Below, piece after piece: positions 44,183-53,125 of a stretch of 64,000 bases of DNA (positions are counted from its first letter, which is position 1; each line of letters opens with the position of its first letter). The notes beneath the pieces are model-generated. The model was not told the origin of the DNA, searched no databases, and was given only the letters and a program-made list of their open reading frames with translations. The translations under genes were made by a program, and so were the position numbers. Origin of the DNA: Endozoicomonas gorgoniicola (GTDB lineage: Bacteria > Pseudomonadota > Gammaproteobacteria > Pseudomonadales > Endozoicomonadaceae); contig NZ_JAPFCC010000001.1 in NCBI RefSeq assembly GCF_025562715.2, positions 5,604,001 through 5,668,000 of the forward strand. The letters run 5' to 3'.

Positions 44183-44279
44183 TGTGTTGTTTGAAGCAAA
44201 AGCTAACAATATAAAGAATATACTGACAATAGCAGAAAAATAAGCCGACAATATATTTGAAGCAAAACTTGACAACATA
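44183..44279 (+). repeat. TnsB-binding repeats at the tnsA-side end of element 2
   Basis: TTTGAAGCAAAAGCTAACAA (44190) and TTTGAAGCAAAACTTGACAA (44256) are near-identical and 66 bp apart; shorter ACTGACAATA and GCCGACAATA lie between. The motif differs from the CCATATCGTGACA sites of element 1, so each TnsB probably reads only its own ends. Confidence 0.75.
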
Positions 44280-44318
44280 CGACTCTGGTCTAACTTTTAA
44301 GCAGTTAACCAGAGTTGT
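44279..44318 (+). promoter_or_regulatory. Hairpin directly before tnsA of element 2
   Basis: ACTCTGGT (44282-44289) pairs with ACCAGAGT (44308-44315), extended inward by TAAC/GTTA past a one-base bulge and outward by three pairs. The purine stretch AGAG at 44311-44314, about 10 bases before ATG 44325, is in the 3' arm. No T-run follows, so it is a translation or RNA-stability control candidate rather than a terminator. Confidence 0.6.
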
Positions 44319-44324
44319 ATGGTT

Positions 44325-44972
44325 ATGAAATGTCGTAAACTTCATAAATCTCGATCTAAGCAGATTTTTGGATTCAATAGCATCAAATCTGGCAAGTACT
44401 TTCGAGTGGAATCCCCTATCGAATTTGATGCATGCTACGATCTTGAATCTCGTCAGGATATAGCCTCTTTTGAAGCTCAGCCAACAGGGTATGAGTATGA
44501 TAACTTCGGCAAAAAAGGAAAATATACCCCTGATTTTGGGGCTACCTACACAGAGTCAGACAAGGAAGGAAGAATTGAGGTTAAATCTGATGAAGAAGCA
44601 GATAGTCGAAAGTTCAAAGAGGTTTTTATCCAAAAGCAGGCCGCTGCCGATAGATTGAACACCCCTCTTCAGCTATTGAAAGCGTCCGATATAAGAAAAG
44701 AACCTCTACTCAGCAATCTAAAACTTCTCTACAAATACCAAACAGCAGAAGAACTTAATGATCATCATTATGCTCTTCTTGACCTGATAAACGCACAAGG
44801 CCCCTTAGCGATCAAAGATTTGCCTGACATTTCCGGCATAGAAAAAATGTATTGTTATCCAGTGGTATATGACCTTCTGGCAAGAGGCGCATTGGTCACT
44901 GAGTCACCTTTGGAATCAACCCCTCTCAATAGTCAGGCAGTCGTTAGGTGCAGTCATGAGCAGATTTATTGA
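44325..44972 (+). CDS. tnsA: Tn7-like endonuclease TnsA (element 2)
   Basis: A 215-residue TnsA with active-site residues E in PIEFDACYDLES, D in YTPDFGA and E-x-K in IEVKSDEE. It parallels the element 1 protein throughout (SFEAQPTGYEYD) but with many differences, showing the elements are related but separate lineages. ATG 44325 is chosen as it aligns with the start of element 1 TnsA; ATG 44319 is in frame two codons earlier. Overlaps tnsB by 17 bases. Confidence 0.9.
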   Translation: MKCRKLHKSRSKQIFGFNSIKSGKYFRVESPIEFDACYDLESRQDIASFEAQPTGYEYDNFGKKGKYTPDFGATYTESDKEGRIEVKSDEEADSRKFKEVFIQKQAAADRLNTPLQLLKASDIRKEPLLSNLKLLYKYQTAEELNDHHYALLDLINAQGPLAIKDLPDISGIEKMYCYPVVYDLLARGALVTESPLESTPLNSQAVVRCSHEQIY

Positions 44973-46953
44973 AGGCACTAAAATCAGACTGGAAGCACTC
45001 GATGGTGACAAACATGAATATGTACTTGCTGCTCGGGAAGGAGAAAATATCAGACTTGAAAGCCTTTTGGAGGAAGACAGAAGCACCACACTTTCATTGT
45101 CAGGGCTTCAGGATGCACTAAAGAGTGGGCGAATAGAGTTTATAAGTTCTTCCGGTGACGAAGAAAAAAAAATGTCGGAAGATTTGATGGTTTTTACAGA
45201 AGAAGAGCGTAATGAAACCCTTAAAAAATATAAATATCTCATGGGGCTGATTGATAGAGGCATTCAATACTGGAGCCCACAGTATATAGAGGATCTACTA
45301 CCTGAAGTAGCTGCTGAGCTAGGGGACAAAAAGCCTCCCAGCTGGCGAACAATATGTCGATGGCATAGCAACTATGTTAAAGCTGGCTATTCCATTAGAG
45401 GGCTGTATTCCGCGACTTTCAAAAAAGGGAATCGGAAAAGCCGGCTGAAAGAAGAAGTTGAAAAGTGCGTTAAGAAAGCTGTTGATTATTACTCCAGCGA
45501 GCATAGACCGACAAAGAAAGCCGCTTATAAAAGGCTCGAAAACGCCCTTGAAGAAGTTAATGGATTAAGAAGAAGTAAAGATATTAAGGAACTGCCGGTT
45601 CCAAGCTATCGAGCATTTCTTGATAGGCTGGAAAAATTAACACCCTATGAAAAAAAATCGGCCAGATACGGAAAGAGAAAGGCCAAAATAGAATTTTCTC
45701 CTATTGCTGAAGGTGTGAAAACAACTAGAGTAATGGAGAGGGTATGCGTTGACCACACCAAGCTTGATCTGTTTGTGGTTGATTCAGAAACACTAATGCC
45801 CATAGGCAGGCCTTGGCTCACACTTGCTATAGATGAATATTCTCGATCCATTGTTGGCTTCTACATTTCTTTTCGTGATCCCGATTTTATAGTTCTAATC
45901 AAACTAATAAGAAACATCATACAACAAAAAAGCAGTATATTAGAGCAATACTCATTCCTTGAAAATGAGTGGCTTTGCTACGGAGTTCCTGAGTTATTTA
46001 TTTTTGATAATGGCAAAGAGTTCTGGTGTGATGACCTTGAAGTGGTTTTGGCTGAATTAAATATACAATATGCATTCAACCCAGTTCAGCATCCTTGGTT
46101 CAAAGGAAAAGTCGAAAGAAAATTCGGAACTGTAAACACACAACTTCTATCTCAGATGGAAGGCAAAACATTCTCATCACTAGCAGAAAGGGATGACTAT
46201 AACCCTAAAGAAAATGCAGTTATTCGGTTTAACACTTTTGTCGAAATTTTTTATAAGTGGGTAGTTGATGAATACCAAATAGCACAAACTACAGAAGGAA
46301 AAATCATTCCAAATTTATATTGGAAGAAATCAGTGGAAGAGTTTCCTCCAAAGTTAGTTGAGGCCGACAGGCTGAATATTGTTCTTGGCCGAACAGAGGA
46401 AAGTAAATTAAGAAAAGGTGGCATTTTTTACAAAAAAATCCGTTATGATTCTGAGCAACTTGCTAGCTATAGAGCTAGGGCAGGTAGTGTAATGACTAGC
46501 TATAAGGTTGATCCTGACGACTTAAGTTCAATATATGTCTTCAATAAACTCGACCGAAAATATATCAGAGTTGAAGCGATTGATCAGGATTATGCTTGTC
46601 GGTTCAATGAAGTACAGCATGACGTTCATATGACTTATGCCAGGAAGAATACTGAGGGAAGTTATAACCATCAGGATGTTGTAAGGGCCAGTCTGGAAAT
46701 TGAACGCAGAATTCAGGAAGAAGCGAATAGCTGGAATATTAGCTCAACAGCTCCTGTCAGCTCCACCACCGCATTAGCGAAATATTTGGACATTGCACAA
46801 GATGCAAATTCAAGTCTGAACGAAGGTCTGAAAGCTATATCTTCTCCCCCCAAAAAAAACAAAGAGCAGGAACCCCCTACTGCTTCAGCTGCTGACTTTG
46901 AATTAGAAGACGATGAGGAGATTGATACAACTGGATGGCGGAGCAATGTGTGA
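44956..46953 (+). CDS. tnsB: Tn7-like DDE transposase TnsB (element 2)
   Basis: A 665-residue intact TnsB. Catalytic residues are D in VCVDHTKLDLF (about residue 265), D in LFIFDNGKEFW (about 350) and E in FKGKVERKFG (about 388). N-terminal helix-turn-helix domains bind the end repeats; the C-terminal tail (EDDEEIDTTGWRSNV) likely contacts TnsC, matching the end of element 1 TnsB (VPIDRTAWSSSG). ATG 44956 is chosen because MSRFIEGT aligns with MAIIQRFTEGT of element 1. Confidence 0.94.
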   Translation: MSRFIEGTKIRLEALDGDKHEYVLAAREGENIRLESLLEEDRSTTLSLSGLQDALKSGRIEFISSSGDEEKKMSEDLMVFTEEERNETLKKYKYLMGLIDRGIQYWSPQYIEDLLPEVAAELGDKKPPSWRTICRWHSNYVKAGYSIRGLYSATFKKGNRKSRLKEEVEKCVKKAVDYYSSEHRPTKKAAYKRLENALEEVNGLRRSKDIKELPVPSYRAFLDRLEKLTPYEKKSARYGKRKAKIEFSPIAEGVKTTRVMERVCVDHTKLDLFVVDSETLMPIGRPWLTLAIDEYSRSIVGFYISFRDPDFIVLIKLIRNIIQQKSSILEQYSFLENEWLCYGVPELFIFDNGKEFWCDDLEVVLAELNIQYAFNPVQHPWFKGKVERKFGTVNTQLLSQMEGKTFSSLAERDDYNPKENAVIRFNTFVEIFYKWVVDEYQIAQTTEGKIIPNLYWKKSVEEFPPKLVEADRLNIVLGRTEESKLRKGGIFYKKIRYDSEQLASYRARAGSVMTSYKVDPDDLSSIYVFNKLDRKYIRVEAIDQDYACRFNEVQHDVHMTYARKNTEGSYNHQDVVRASLEIERRIQEEANSWNISSTAPVSSTTALAKYLDIAQDANSSLNEGLKAISSPPKKNKEQEPPTASAADFELEDDEEIDTTGWRSNV

Positions 46954-48047
46954 TGAATGAACTCTATGATCGGTATGACAACATAACAGCTGAACAAGAT
47001 GAAAAACGCCTCAAAGTAAAGAATTGCTACATCAGTTCTCCCAATCTGGCTCGTATTCTGGCAGACATACATCGATGCAGGAATATGTCGAAAGGAAGTG
47101 AATACCCAGAGTGCATGCTGGTGCTTGGAGAACCCGGTTCAGGAAAAACTACCCTTATAAGGGAATATTTACGACTAAACCCCAATAGAGAGGAATCCGA
47201 GCGGTCTATTATCAATGTTTTTTCCAGTGAATTCCCTGACAAAACGGTTCCAAGGGAAGCCGCTATCTGCTTTTTGCAGGACCTTGGTCACGAACTCTCA
47301 TCCAGAGGGCTTACAGAACCAGAGCTAACAAGATTATTGACCAATTTGATGACTCATTGCGGCGTTCAGATCAGCCTGTTAGATGAATTTCAACATCTGA
47401 TCGAGACAAAATCTTATGAGGTGCTTGAAGATGTGGCGAAGTGGATAAAAATCCTGATTAATAGATCAAACCTTCCTGTTGTCCTCTTTGGTATGCCTTA
47501 CAGTAATATTATTCTTAACTGTGATGACGCTCTTGCTGGTCGATTTATGATCCAGAGGAAGATCGAGCCGTTTCGGATTATAAATAAAGAACAGCGACAA
47601 GAATTCCGAGCATTCTTGAAAGTATTTAACGACAGTTTGCCATTTTCAAAAAAGCCTGGACTACATAAGCTGGAGTTTTATTCTCGGCTTTTCGCTTTCT
47701 CTAAAGGTAATATGAGAAGGTTGAGAGTTCTAATAAATTATGCCGCCGAAGAAGCAATCTTGAATCAGGATGATGAGCTAAATATGGAGCACTTTAAGGC
47801 GGGCTATCACTACTATATGCAGAATATTACTGAAAAGGATCAGATTGATTCTACTGAAAAAATAGAAAGCCAGCCTAACCCATTTGATGTACCTGTTGAG
47901 GAACTGGAGTTCAAGCAAATGGAGTCTGCATCTTACTGGAAAATGGATGCACGCAAGGGGGAACCTCGTATAGCCCAAGCAAAGTATACTCGAGCCGTAC
48001 CGCTGCGTTCTATTGAACCACTGCGATCTTTATTGAAACGCAGATAA
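46953..48047 (+). CDS. tnsC: Tn7-like AAA+ regulator TnsC (element 2)
   Basis: A 364-residue ATPase with Walker A LGEPGSGKTTLI (about residue 52) and Walker B ISLLDEFQHLIE (about 135). ATG 46953 overlaps the tnsB stop (TGATG); an in-frame ATG at 46935 is possible. It ends without any tniQ downstream: the next gene, after 113 bp, is hsdM. With no TniQ in the element, its TnsC has no obvious target selector unless supplied by element 1. Confidence 0.92.
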   Translation: MNELYDRYDNITAEQDEKRLKVKNCYISSPNLARILADIHRCRNMSKGSEYPECMLVLGEPGSGKTTLIREYLRLNPNREESERSIINVFSSEFPDKTVPREAAICFLQDLGHELSSRGLTEPELTRLLTNLMTHCGVQISLLDEFQHLIETKSYEVLEDVAKWIKILINRSNLPVVLFGMPYSNIILNCDDALAGRFMIQRKIEPFRIINKEQRQEFRAFLKVFNDSLPFSKKPGLHKLEFYSRLFAFSKGNMRRLRVLINYAAEEAILNQDDELNMEHFKAGYHYYMQNITEKDQIDSTEKIESQPNPFDVPVEELEFKQMESASYWKMDARKGEPRIAQAKYTRAVPLRSIEPLRSLLKRR

Positions 48048-48160
48048 TCATCCGTCCTTTCATTCCCTGTTACTCCTTACCCTAAAGGCATAAAATACCG
48101 GACAACTTACCGTTTCACCCTCCCTGATGGCTTATTGCTCTAGGGATAAACAGGTTTCAC

Positions 48161-49810
48161 ATGTCCGATTTTAAACTAATCCAGCAACTGGAAACACGAC
48201 TCTGGTCAGCTGCCGATAACCTTCGCGCTAACAGCGGTCTTACGGCTCAAGAGTATTCCCGGCCGGTGCTGGGGCTGATCTTTTTGCGTTATGCTGAGTA
48301 CCGGTTCTCGGAAGCTAAAAAGCGGTTGGAAGCGAAGGCTTCAACCCGTCGGCGTCGCAGTGGTGGGGATATCCGTACCTTGATCCAGGCTGAAGGGGCG
48401 ATGTTTGTTCCTGATGAGGCTTTGTACTCCAGTCTGCTTGAATTGCCGGAAGATCGTTCTGTGGGGCTGGCTGTTAATGCGGCTATGAAAGCTCTGGAAG
48501 CTGAGAACGAAGCCATCAAGGATGCTCTGCCAAAAACCTATACCCGCTTTGAAGACGATATTCTGAAAGACCTGCTAAAAACCTTTGCCGGTATCCGCTT
48601 TGATCTGGGTACTGATGTGTTTGGTCGTATTTATGAATACTTCCTCAATGAATTCGCCAAAAGCGAAGGTCAGGGTGGCGGTGAGTTCTTCACACCTTCC
48701 CCACTGGTACGTTTGATTACTCAAGTTCTTGAGCCTTACCATGGCAAAGTGTTTGATCCTGCCTGTGGTTCTGGCGGTATGTTTGTGTCCAGTGCGGCGT
48801 TTGTGGAAGAGCATAACCGTAACGCGTCCGATGAGCTTTCCATTTTTGGTCAGGAAAAAACCGGTGACACCGTGCGGCTGTCAAAGATGAACTTGGCAGT
48901 ACATGGTTTGCAGGGCGATGTTCGGGAAGGTAACTCCTACTATGAAGATATCCACAGATGTGCCGGAGCCTTTGATTATGTGATGGCGAATCCTCCATTT
49001 AATGTGGATAAGATTCAGAAAGAGCGGCTGGAAGACGATAAAAAGCGTTTCCCCTTTGGTATGCCCCGCAATGATAACGGTAACTATATCTGGATTCAGA
49101 TGTTCTATGCAGCTCTGAACAAAACAGGTCGCGCTGGTTTTGTTATGGCAAACTCTGCCAGTGATGCCCGTGGTTCGGAGCTGGAAATTCGACAGAAGCT
49201 GATTGAGACCGGGGCTGTGGATGTGATGGTGGCTGTATCCAGTAACTTCTTTTACACCGTAACCCTGCCCTGTACGCTCTGGTTTTTTGATAAGAACAAG
49301 CAGGAACAGAATACGGACGCCAAGGATGGCGGAAGTACTGACAATGCAGGAGCAATTGCCAGTAAAGATAACGTTCTGTTTATTGATGCCCGCCATATTT
49401 TCCGTCAGGTGACTCGTGCTGTACGGGATTACACCTCCGAACAACTGACGTTTATTGCCAATATCGTCAAGCTTTATCGGGGTGAGCAGCCAGATCATAC
49501 TTTCGTTGAAAATCACCCTGATGATAACAATGATGGCAGCTGGTCTCTCGACTCGTATTTTCCTGAAGGAAAATACAAGGATATTGCCGGACTCTGTAAG
49601 GTGGCCACGCTTGATGAAATTGAAGCTCAGGGGTGGAGTTTAAATGCTGGGCGTTATGTAGGTGTTGCTCAGGGTGAAGAGGAGCACGATGAAGACTTTG
49701 CTGCCAAGCTGGAGGCTTTGCAGGAAGAACTGGAAGTGCTCAATGCAAGCGCTCGTCAACTTGAACAGAAAATCGGACTGAATCTCTCCAAAATACTGGA
49801 GGCAGTATGA
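48161..49810 (+). CDS. hsdM: Type I DNA methyltransferase subunit (element 2)
   Basis: A 549-residue HsdM: N-terminal helical domain, AdoMet motif DPACGSGGMFVSSA (about residue 200) and catalytic MANPPFNVDK (about 275). Different subfamily from the long HsdM of element 1. It starts the six-gene defence operon; its stop overlaps the hsdS start (ATGA). Confidence 0.94.
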   Translation: MSDFKLIQQLETRLWSAADNLRANSGLTAQEYSRPVLGLIFLRYAEYRFSEAKKRLEAKASTRRRRSGGDIRTLIQAEGAMFVPDEALYSSLLELPEDRSVGLAVNAAMKALEAENEAIKDALPKTYTRFEDDILKDLLKTFAGIRFDLGTDVFGRIYEYFLNEFAKSEGQGGGEFFTPSPLVRLITQVLEPYHGKVFDPACGSGGMFVSSAAFVEEHNRNASDELSIFGQEKTGDTVRLSKMNLAVHGLQGDVREGNSYYEDIHRCAGAFDYVMANPPFNVDKIQKERLEDDKKRFPFGMPRNDNGNYIWIQMFYAALNKTGRAGFVMANSASDARGSELEIRQKLIETGAVDVMVAVSSNFFYTVTLPCTLWFFDKNKQEQNTDAKDGGSTDNAGAIASKDNVLFIDARHIFRQVTRAVRDYTSEQLTFIANIVKLYRGEQPDHTFVENHPDDNNDGSWSLDSYFPEGKYKDIAGLCKVATLDEIEAQGWSLNAGRYVGVAQGEEEHDEDFAAKLEALQEELEVLNASARQLEQKIGLNLSKILEAV

Positions 49811-51009
49811 AATTTGGTGATTTTGTTGAAGTTAACCCTTTGGTTTCTTTAGGCAGAAAAAAAGAATATTCATTTGTTGAAATGGCTAATGTTGCTCCCG
49901 GCTACCGGTTTGTAGAGCCCGGTCAGAAAAGGGTGCTCAAAGGAAGTGGTGCAAAATTTGAAGATGGAGATACTCTGTTCGCAAGAATAACGCCTTGTCT
50001 TGAAAATGGAAAAATAGCTCAAGTTGAAAGACTTGAAGGCGCTGTGGGGTTTGGTTCCACAGAGTTTTTCGTTTTTCGTGGTAAAGAAGGTGTATCTGAC
50101 TCTGACTTTGTGTATTACTTATCGCTATCTGATGCAATTCGCTTACCAGCTCAGAAGAGTATGACCGGCGCATCAGGAAGACAGAGAGCAGACATAGAGG
50201 CAATCAAAAATATTGATCTTTCCTTTCTTGATAATCTCTCTTTGCCAAATCAAAAGCAATTAGCCTCTGTGCTCTCAAACTATGATTTCTTTCTTAAAAA
50301 CAACAGTCGTCGTATAGCCATTCTGGAAGAAATGGCCCAGTCCCTTTATCGAGAGTGGTTTGTTCACTTTCGCTTTCCTGGGCATGAGCAGGCAAAATTT
50401 ATTGATTCTATGATGGGTCAAGTACCCTATGGTTGGCAGATTATCTCTGCATCAAAAGCAATTCAAGTCAACCCAAAAACAAAGCTTGCCAAGGAAGGTG
50501 AAAAGCCATTTGTACCTATGAGTGGATTATCTGAAGACTCTATGCTGATTGGGGATATTCAGATGAAGTCAGGCAACAGCGGGGCAAAATACATGAATGG
50601 TGACACGCTGTTCTCCCGGATTACCCCTTGTCTGCAAAACGGTAAAATTGGCTATGTTCAGTATCTTGATGAAGTAAATCCTGTCGGTTTCGGTTCCACA
50701 GAATTTATTGTTCTGAGAGAAACAGAGCTTTTAACCTCCGAATTTATTTACTTGCTAGCCCGTTCCATGCCCTTCAGAGAAAACGCAATCAAAAGTATGA
50801 CAGGAGCGACAGGCCGGCAAAGGGTTCAGAATGCCTGCTTTGATAGCTTTAAGTTAGCTTTGCCACCAAAAGCGCTACTGGAAAAGTTCACAGAGTCTGT
50901 ACAGCCGATGTTCAAGAGCATTTTTAACCTGACTCGACGGAACGAAAACCTCAAGCAACAACGAGACATGCTCCTCCCCAAACTCATCTCAGGTCAAATA
51001 CAGCTGTAA
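49807..51009 (+). CDS. hsdS: Type I specificity subunit (element 2)
   Basis: A 400-residue HsdS with two half-domains. Each has the phrase GDTLFARITPCLENGKIAQV or GDTLFSRITPCLQNGKIGYV and GFGSTEF, followed by NYDFFLKNNSRRIAILEEMA and FNLTRRNENLKQQRDML spacers. Its recognition sequence cannot be read from sequence alone. Followed after 9 bp by the DUF262 gene. Confidence 0.93.
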   Translation: MKFGDFVEVNPLVSLGRKKEYSFVEMANVAPGYRFVEPGQKRVLKGSGAKFEDGDTLFARITPCLENGKIAQVERLEGAVGFGSTEFFVFRGKEGVSDSDFVYYLSLSDAIRLPAQKSMTGASGRQRADIEAIKNIDLSFLDNLSLPNQKQLASVLSNYDFFLKNNSRRIAILEEMAQSLYREWFVHFRFPGHEQAKFIDSMMGQVPYGWQIISASKAIQVNPKTKLAKEGEKPFVPMSGLSEDSMLIGDIQMKSGNSGAKYMNGDTLFSRITPCLQNGKIGYVQYLDEVNPVGFGSTEFIVLRETELLTSEFIYLLARSMPFRENAIKSMTGATGRQRVQNACFDSFKLALPPKALLEKFTESVQPMFKSIFNLTRRNENLKQQRDMLLPKLISGQIQL

Positions 51010-51018
51010 GGAAGCCAA

Positions 51019-53118
51019 ATGAAAGCCACGGAAACGCGACTATTCAAGTTTTTGCAAAAATCTGCCCAGTTCATTATTCCCATCTACCAGCGTCAGTACA
51101 GCTGGAATTCAGCCCAGTGTGAGCAGTTGTGGAACGATATTTATCGTGCCGGATCTTCGGAGCTTGAAGGTCACTTTATCGGCTCTGTCGTTTATGTTGA
51201 GCGCAGTCTATACAGCCACAGTGATGTGCCTGAGCTGTTGGTGATTGATGGTCAGCAACGTCTGACTTCTAACAGCCTATTGATTGCGGCCCTGTCACAC
51301 GAGATCGATCGCCGTAACCAGAATGCTGAGCAAAAAATTGTTATTGAAGGCACTAATCCCAAAAAGCTGAAAAATTACTATCTCTGCAACGTTGAGGAAG
51401 ACGGTGAGCTGTACTACAAGCTGGTACTGACCAAAAGTGACAATGAGGCTCTGCACCAGATTGTTGATGGTAAGACAGAGATAAAAGAGGAATCGAGGCA
51501 TCGGGTCGAGCTGAATTATCGCTTCTTCGCCAACAAGCTGGCAAACCTTAGCCAGGAAGAACTCGGCTTTATCTATAAAGGACTGCAAAAGCTGATTATT
51601 GTCGATATCGCTCTGGACAAAGACAAGGACGATCCGCAGCTGATTTTTGAAAGTCTGAACTCTACCGGTCTGGCACTCAGCCAGGCGGATCTGATTCGCA
51701 ACTATGTGTTGATGAAGCAGGATATAAAGGAGCAGAACCGCCTTTACAAAGATTACTGGTTCCCCATGGAGAGGAACTTTGGCCATGGTGAGCATAGCTC
51801 GCAATTTAATGCTTTTATGCGTGACTTCCTCACCATAAAAACCGGTAATACACCACGCCAGGATGCGGTGTATGAAGGCTTTAAAAGCTATGTAGCACAG
51901 AGTGTCGAAAGTATTCAGGATATTGTGGCGGATGTTTATCGCTATTCCTCCTACTACGTGGCTTTTGCACTGGGTACAGAGGAAGAACCAGCCCTGAAAC
52001 AGGCATTTAAAGATTTGAATGCTTACAAGGTGGATGTGGCGTATCCGCTGGTTCTGGAGATGTATAACGACTATGACCACAAAGTCCTGAGTCTGGATGA
52101 ATTTGTGGAGTGCGTTCGCTATATCGAAAGCTATGCCTTCCGTCGGCTGGTGTGCTTGATTCCAACGAATTCCATGAATAAAACCTTTGCCCGGTTCAGT
52201 AAGGATTTAAAGAAAGATCGCTATGTGGAAAGCTTTAAGGCAGCTTTCCTGCTATTGACGGGCAACCGTCGTATGCCACTGGATGAAGAGTTCAAGCGCT
52301 GTTTGCAAACCAAAGATATGTATAACATGCGCAGCAAGGCTTACTGGCTGCGTCGACTGGAAAATTATAAGCGCAAGGAAACAGTTCAGGTATCGAACTA
52401 CACCATTGAGCATGTAATGCCCCAGAATCCGGAGTTGTCACAAACCTGGCAGGCTGAGCTGGGGGCAAACTGGCAGGAAGTTCACGAAACTTATCTGCAC
52501 ACTCTGGGCAACCTGACCCTGACAGGCTACAACTCCGAATTGAGCGACAAGCCTTTTCAGGAAAAGCAAAGCATGGAAGGTGGTTTTGCCGACAGTCCGC
52601 TGCGGCTGAACAAGTTCCTGGCAAAGTGTTCGACATGGAATGAGGCCGCAATTCTTGACCGAGCCAAAGAACTGAGTGAAACCATGGTAAAGGTTTGGCC
52701 CTGCCCTGTGCTGGATGACGAAATCCTTGCCACCTATCGACAGCCGGAAGTGAAGTCGGCTTATAGCCTTGAAGATCACCCTTACCTCAATAAAGAGCCA
52801 GTGAAATCCCTGTATCAGAAGCTCAGAACCCAGGTACTGGAACTGGATGAGGATGTGAAGGAAGAGTTTCTGAAAAAGTATGTTGCCTTTAAGCTGGACA
52901 CCAATTTTGTTGATGTGGTGCCACAGGCTTCTGGCTTGCGCCTCTCCCTGAATATGAAGTTTGACCAGGTTATCGATCCGCATCGGCGTTGCAGGGATAT
53001 CAGCAACGTAGGACGCTGGGGTAATGGTGAGGTAGAAATCAAAATGTCGGAAGTGAGTGAGCTGGATTATGTTATAGAGCTGGTTCAGCAGGCTTTGGAT
53101 TTGCAGGTTGGGGAGTAA
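51019..53118 (+). CDS. DUF262-DUF1524 (GmrSD-like) defence protein
   Basis: A 699-residue protein with an N-terminal DUF262 domain (IPIYQRQYSWN at about 19-29, VIDGQQRL at about 74-81) and a C-terminal DUF1524 nuclease-type motif IEHVMPQNP (about 463). This is the domain pair of GmrSD type IV restriction enzymes, where DUF262 uses nucleotide to sense modified DNA and DUF1524 cuts. A further C-terminal domain follows. It is inserted between hsdS and the Gabija-like genes in one operon. Confidence 0.85.
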   Translation: MKATETRLFKFLQKSAQFIIPIYQRQYSWNSAQCEQLWNDIYRAGSSELEGHFIGSVVYVERSLYSHSDVPELLVIDGQQRLTSNSLLIAALSHEIDRRNQNAEQKIVIEGTNPKKLKNYYLCNVEEDGELYYKLVLTKSDNEALHQIVDGKTEIKEESRHRVELNYRFFANKLANLSQEELGFIYKGLQKLIIVDIALDKDKDDPQLIFESLNSTGLALSQADLIRNYVLMKQDIKEQNRLYKDYWFPMERNFGHGEHSSQFNAFMRDFLTIKTGNTPRQDAVYEGFKSYVAQSVESIQDIVADVYRYSSYYVAFALGTEEEPALKQAFKDLNAYKVDVAYPLVLEMYNDYDHKVLSLDEFVECVRYIESYAFRRLVCLIPTNSMNKTFARFSKDLKKDRYVESFKAAFLLLTGNRRMPLDEEFKRCLQTKDMYNMRSKAYWLRRLENYKRKETVQVSNYTIEHVMPQNPELSQTWQAELGANWQEVHETYLHTLGNLTLTGYNSELSDKPFQEKQSMEGGFADSPLRLNKFLAKCSTWNEAAILDRAKELSETMVKVWPCPVLDDEILATYRQPEVKSAYSLEDHPYLNKEPVKSLYQKLRTQVLELDEDVKEEFLKKYVAFKLDTNFVDVVPQASGLRLSLNMKFDQVIDPHRRCRDISNVGRWGNGEVEIKMSEVSELDYVIELVQQALDLQVGE

Positions 53119-53125
53119 GAATTAA

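Noticed and set aside
43573..44345. Small minus-strand open frames around cas6, the CRISPR array and the transposon ends
   Set aside because: They overlap the repeats and TnsB sites and show no protein-like pattern.
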